Under the pieces are notes generated by a model. It did no database searches. It saw nothing but the letters and a program-made list of their open reading frames with translations, and was not told the DNA's origin. DNA of 64,000 nt, taken from contig JAAFIF010000026.1 in NCBI GenBank assembly GCA_013298625.1, forward strand, positions 1 to 64,000. The letters are read 5' to 3'. The stretch comes from Myxococcales bacterium (GTDB lineage: Bacteria > Myxococcota_A > Polyangia > Polyangiales > Ga0077539). Made by a program: the position numbers and the translations under genes. The stretch's first letter is position 1. Each line of letters starts with the position of its first letter. Of the stretch, positions 60,419 to 64,000 are shown piece by piece.

Positions 60419-61705
60419 TCAGCCCACGCGCTCGATCACCGCAGCCGCGCCGAGGCCGCCCGCCGCGCAGATGCCCAACACGGCCCGCTGCTTTCCGCTC
60501 AGCGCGAGCTCGTGCGCCATCGTCCCCACCATGCGCGCGCCCGTCGCTCCAAACGGGTGGCCCAGCGCGAGCGAGCCGCCGTGCACGTTCAATCGCTCGT
60601 CCGCGATCTCGCCCGGCGCTTGATCGAGCCCGAGCCGCTCTCGCGCAAACGCGTCGCTCGCCAGCATCTTGGTGACGCTCAACACCTGCGCCGCGAACGC
60701 CTCGTGAAGGTCCACCAGATCGCACTCGTCGAGCCGCAGCCCCGCCTTCGCCAGCACCCTCGGAATCGCGATCGCCGGCCCCATCAACAGCTGATCCGCG
60801 GGGTCCACGCCGACGTAAGCCCACTCGGTGATCGCCGCCAACGGAGCGAGCCCTAGCGACTTGGCCCGCGACTCGCTCATCAAGAGCACCGCGGCGGCGC
60901 CGTCGGTCAGGGCGCTGGCGTTTCCTGCGGTGATCGTGCCGCGCTTCGAGAACACTGGGTGCAGCTTCGAGAGCTTCTCGACCGTCGTGTCCGCGCGCAC
61001 GAGGCCGTCGCTGTGCACCGAGTTACCGTTTGGTAGGTCGACCCTGCACAGCTCGCGGTCGAAGCGCCCCGAGGCGATCGCCGCCGCCGCGCGCCGATGC
61101 GACCGAAGCGCGAACGCGTCCTGCTCCTCTCGGCTGATCCCGTTGCGAGACGCCATGCGCTCGGCCGCCTCGCCCATCACCTCGCCCGTCGTCCGCTCGG
61201 CGATCTTCGGCCGCGTCGGAAGCACATCGGTGAACGGCGCCAGCGCCGCCACCGCCCCCACGTAGTCCCCCATCGACGGCCGCCCCAACGCCAGCGGCGC
61301 CATCGCGTGAACGACCTTCTGCGGGAGCTTCACCTCCGCGTTGCTCGTCGAATCGCTGCCGCCCGCGATCGCTACCGCGCAGTCTCCGCGCTCGATCATC
61401 GCCGCCGCCGTCGTGATCGCCTGCAGGCCCGAGGCGCACGCGCGCGTCACCGTCATCGCCTCGACCGCCTTCGGCAGCCCCGCGTCGAGCGCCACCTCGC
61501 GGCCCACGTTGGGCGACGCGCTCGGCAAGATCACGCCGCCCCACACCACGCTCTCGATCAGCGCGCGATCGACCTCGCTCTTGCGCAAGAGCCCTTCGAC
61601 CGCGAACCGCGCGAGCGCGATCGTGTCGAGCCGCGTGAACTCCGTAAACGCTTTGACGAACGGCGTCCGCGCCGTCGCCACGATCACCGCTCGCTCTCGC
61701 TTCAT
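60419..61705 (-). CDS. fadI: Acetyl-CoA C-acyltransferase (thiolase)
   Basis: A protein of 428 residues from ATG 61705. It has catalytic Cys in VTRACASGLQAI, His in VDLHEAFAAQVL, GHPFGATGARM and the second Cys in GICAAGGLGAAA. The long N-terminal VIVATARTPFVKAFTEF is like FadI and mycobacterial FadA2. It cleaves 3-oxoacyl-CoA in beta-oxidation or works in reverse. It lies 5 bases downstream of fabG on the same strand, in the order MaoC-FabG-thiolase. Confidence 0.93.
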   Translation of the reverse strand: MKRERAVIVATARTPFVKAFTEFTRLDTIALARFAVEGLLRKSEVDRALIESVVWGGVILPSASPNVGREVALDAGLPKAVEAMTVTRACASGLQAITTAAAMIERGDCAVAIAGGSDSTSNAEVKLPQKVVHAMAPLALGRPSMGDYVGAVAALAPFTDVLPTRPKIAERTTGEVMGEAAERMASRNGISREEQDAFALRSHRRAAAAIASGRFDRELCRVDLPNGNSVHSDGLVRADTTVEKLSKLHPVFSKRGTITAGNASALTDGAAAVLLMSESRAKSLGLAPLAAITEWAYVGVDPADQLLMGPAIAIPRVLAKAGLRLDECDLVDLHEAFAAQVLSVTKMLASDAFARERLGLDQAPGEIADERLNVHGGSLALGHPFGATGARMVGTMAHELALSGKQRAVLGICAAGGLGAAAVIERVG

Positions 61706-61710
61706 GCTCG

Positions 61711-63138
61711 TCACGCTCCGACCAACGCGCCGCCGCACACGCGCAGCGTCGCTCCTGTGATCCCTTGCGCTCCTGGGCTCGCGAGCCACGCGATCGCCTC
61801 GGCCACGTCCTCGGGCTTGCCGCCCTGCGCCAGCGCGCTGAGCCTCCGCGCCGCTTCGCGAATGGTCACCGGCATCGCCTCGGTCATCTTGGTCTCGATC
61901 AACCCCGGCGCGATCGCGTTGACCGTGATCCCTCGCGCCGCCAGCCGCACAGCGCTCGCGCGCACCCAGCCGAGCACGCCCGCCTTGGAGGCAGCGTACG
62001 CGGTTTGGCCGGTGTTTCCCGCGATTCCCGCGACGGACGAGAGCGCGATCACGCGGCCTCCGTCGCGAAGCGAGCCCTCGAGCGCGCTCGTGAGCGAGAG
62101 GATCGCGCCGAGGTTGACCGCGAGCACGTCGTCCCACTGCGCGTCGCTCATCTTCGCCAGGGTCTTGTCCCGCGTGATCCCCGCGTTGTGCACCAGCACG
62201 TCGATCCCGCCGTCCCCGAGCTTCTCCCGCAGCGCCTCGGCCGCGTCCGCGTCGGTGATGTTCACCGTGAGCGCCGCGCCGTGGATCTCTCTCGCGAGCG
62301 CGCTCAGCGAGCCGTCGTCCGCGAGGTCCACGCACCACACGAACGCGCCCTCTCGCGCGAGCGCCCGCGCCGTCGCTGCGCCGATCCCCCGCGCCGCGCC
62401 GGTGACCAACGCCACGCGCCCTTCGAGCGCGCGCTCTCTCAGCGACTCTCGCTCGCCCAGCGAGCGCGCCTCGGCCCCGACCCGCACGCACTGCCCCGTC
62501 ACAAACGCGCTGCGCTCGGACAAGAGCCACACGAGCGCAGCGCCCGCCCGCGAGTGCGCGTCGGCCGCGACGCGAAGCAGGTTCGCCGTGCTTCCGTTGC
62601 GGCCGATCTCTTTCGACAGCGAGCGAACGAAGCCGTCGAGCGCCGCCTGCACCGCCGCCGCCTGCGCGTCGTCGCTGACCTCGTCCTCGCGCCGCGCGAG
62701 CACCACCACGCGGCCGCTCGCGCGCAGCCGACCGAGCACAGGGCGCAGCGCGGTGAAGAGCGTCCGCAGCTCGCTCACCGTCCGCGCGTCGCTGAGGTCC
62801 AGCACGACCCCGTCGAGCCGCGTGCTCTCGTTGAGCAGCGCGATCGCGTGCGGCCCGCGCCCGTACGCCTCGCACGCGTCGCGAAAGTGCCCGCGCAGCC
62901 GCTCGAACTCGTCGAGGTACACGTCCGCGCCGGCGCGGGCCAGGGCGTGCGCAGACACCCGCGCGAGCGAGCCGTCACCGACGGCGACGAACAAGAGCTT
63001 CTTGTCTTCGAGCGCGCGCTCGCGCATCGCTTCGCCGTCGCGTCGCAGCACCGCCGGGAGCGCGATCGGGAGCCCCAGCGTCCGCCACACGTTGCGCGCT
63101 TGGGCGCTCTTGCTCAGCTCGAGGAGGATGTCGTTCAT
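61711..63138 (-). CDS. High-molecular-weight FabG-type 3-oxoacyl reductase
   Basis: A protein of 475 residues from ATG 63138. It has two Rossmann domains: an N-terminal flavodoxin-like half without a nucleotide motif (about 1-210), and a C-terminal SDR half (about 225-470) with TGAARGIGAATA, HNAGITRD and YAASK. This is the layout of FabG4 (Rv0242c) of mycobacteria, which uses NADH to reduce 3-oxoacyl-CoA. It is translationally coupled to MaoC (ATGA overlap) and precedes the thiolase. Confidence 0.9.
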   Translation of the reverse strand: MNDILLELSKSAQARNVWRTLGLPIALPAVLRRDGEAMRERALEDKKLLFVAVGDGSLARVSAHALARAGADVYLDEFERLRGHFRDACEAYGRGPHAIALLNESTRLDGVVLDLSDARTVSELRTLFTALRPVLGRLRASGRVVVLARREDEVSDDAQAAAVQAALDGFVRSLSKEIGRNGSTANLLRVAADAHSRAGAALVWLLSERSAFVTGQCVRVGAEARSLGERESLRERALEGRVALVTGAARGIGAATARALAREGAFVWCVDLADDGSLSALAREIHGAALTVNITDADAAEALREKLGDGGIDVLVHNAGITRDKTLAKMSDAQWDDVLAVNLGAILSLTSALEGSLRDGGRVIALSSVAGIAGNTGQTAYAASKAGVLGWVRASAVRLAARGITVNAIAPGLIETKMTEAMPVTIREAARRLSALAQGGKPEDVAEAIAWLASPGAQGITGATLRVCGGALVGA

Positions 63139-64000
63139 CGAAGGACTCCGAAGGTTGCCGAGAGGTAGGCCGGGCCGCTCGGGCCGTCGGCGATCCAGCA
63201 CTGGTTGCTCGCGCGGTCGAGGTAGAGCCCGACGCGCGCGGGCAGCGCGAGCGGGCGCAGAAAGCGGACGTCCATCGAGCCGAGCCGCGTCGGGTCACCC
63301 ACGAACACCGCGCGGTTGAGCCCCTCGATCGAGCGCGCCATCGACGCGAACCCGTGGAGGATCACCGATCGAAAGCCCGCCATCTTCGCCGCGGGAGCGA
63401 TCCAATGAATGGGGTTCACGTCCCCCGTCAGCAAGGCGAAATCTCGCCCCGCCGTGCGCGAGAGCGACCAGTACGCGAGCTCTTTGGCCTGCGCTCCTGC
63501 GCGCTCGGGCTCGCGCTTGTCGCGGGACTTCGACGGCTTACCAAACGGTAGGTACGTGTGCAGCAGCGCGCTGAGCGCCGCGGGGTCGCCCTCGGGGCCG
63601 GTCTCGACCTCGGTGGTGATCTTGGCGCGGTGCTCGTCGGCTTGCACCGAGGCGAGCCTCGCGCGGACGCGCAGCGAGCGGCCCTGCGCGATGGCCCCGG
63701 CGCGCACGATGGTGACGCCGGCGTTGAGCACGCGGGTCATCGGCCACGGCAGCGCCGAGAGCGCCTTGGACACCGCAGAGAACGTCCACTGCGCGAACAT
63801 CGACGCCGGAATCACCGATCGATACCAGCCCGGATCACCGCCCGCGTTCTTGATAAACGCCCGCACGAGCGCCTCGGGCGGCGCCGCCACGCGCTCTTCG
63901 ACCCACGGCCCCGGCGTCGCGGGCGCATCCCCTTCGGTCCGCGCGCCGAGCGAGCGAAGCGCCACGCGGCCGAGGGCGGCCAGCGACGAGCCTTGCGACA
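63135..64000 (-). CDS. MaoC-family (R)-hydroxyacyl-CoA dehydratase, 5' end at window edge
   Basis: At least 276 residues from GTG 63965. The frame continues without a stop through the window edge, and the last bases encode (M)SQGSSLAALGRVALRSLG. If base 64001 pairs as A, an ATG would start just outside, so the gene is probably complete by one base. The C-terminal half has the hot-dog dehydratase motif GDVNPIHWIAPAAKMAGF with catalytic Asp/His and VILHGFASM. It is like HtdX (Rv0241c). It is coupled to fabG by a four-base overlap. Confidence 0.88.
   Translation of the reverse strand, partial: SQGSSLAALGRVALRSLGARTEGDAPATPGPWVEERVAAPPEALVRAFIKNAGGDPGWYRSVIPASMFAQWTFSAVSKALSALPWPMTRVLNAGVTIVRAGAIAQGRSLRVRARLASVQADEHRAKITTEVETGPEGDPAALSALLHTYLPFGKPSKSRDKREPERAGAQAKELAYWSLSRTAGRDFALLTGDVNPIHWIAPAAKMAGFRSVILHGFASMARSIEGLNRAVFVGDPTRLGSMDVRFLRPLALPARVGLYLDRASNQCWIADGPSGPAYLSATFGVLR

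Noticed and set aside
1..64000. CRISPR array, tRNA or rRNA genes
   Set aside because: No regularly spaced short direct repeats and no tRNA-like cloverleaf or rRNA sequence were recognised by eye; a covariance-model scan would be needed to exclude tRNAs fully.

Overview
The window is 64 kb of very GC-rich DNA, densely coded on both strands. It carries many Ser/Thr protein kinases, Cys- and Asp/Gly/Ala-rich lipoproteins, PEGA, IgGFc-binding-like and DUF4331 proteins, a lone WGR-domain protein and an HTH-citrate synthase fusion. This mix points to a member of the Myxococcota, probably of the Polyangiales/Sandaracinus type; that placement is inferred from gene content only. No rRNA, tRNA, CRISPR array or replication origin was seen. 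About 55 genes are annotated. Long open frames antisense to them are a product of the GC content.

Layout. 1-612 is gene-free and made of large inverted repeats. 613-9512 holds a STAS-like protein, a beta-propeller, cell-surface lipoproteins and a PEGA protein divergent from a PEGA-tailed kinase. 9523-19000 has a Rieske oxygenase, RlmI, a WGR protein, a rhodanese lipoprotein, an 1186-residue HEAT-repeat-like protein and a second propeller. 19023-21157 is a translationally coupled pair, an ABC/AAA-type ATPase and a small protein with TOPRIM-like acidic motifs; it is the best candidate for an undescribed defence system here. 21194-28604 has a thiopurine methyltransferase, a membrane kinase, an ABC exporter and a Tat-exported superoxide-reductase-like lipoprotein. 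28701-33006 is a compact ethanolamine operon, eutB-eutC-eutL-permease, with only one shell-protein gene. 32975-41392 has OmpA, MsrA and a minus-strand block of three overlapping secreted-protein genes, a kinase and a sigma factor, divergent from a PAS-like protein.

41393-48170 looks like accessory DNA. It starts with a second copy of the large palindromic repeat and contains two predicted PD-(D/E)XK-type nucleases of lower GC. It ends in an intact IS66-family insertion sequence with 13-bp terminal repeats and an 8-bp target duplication. 48630-51806 is a three-gene operon (two DUF4331 parts plus a TPR lipoprotein) behind a perfect 10-9-10 palindrome. 51899-57319 has a deoxyhypusine-synthase-like enzyme, a methyltransferase, an HTH-citrate synthase, a Rossmann protein, an APS-kinase-like protein and an APH-family kinase. 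57320-57608 carries 25-bp repeats. 57609-64000 holds PEP carboxylase and a thiolase/FabG/MaoC fatty-acid module.

Several plus-strand genes have a -10-like hexamer only 7-16 bases before their start codon and no Shine-Dalgarno sequence, so leaderless transcription seems common in this genome. All functions are read from sequence motifs; no database search was run.
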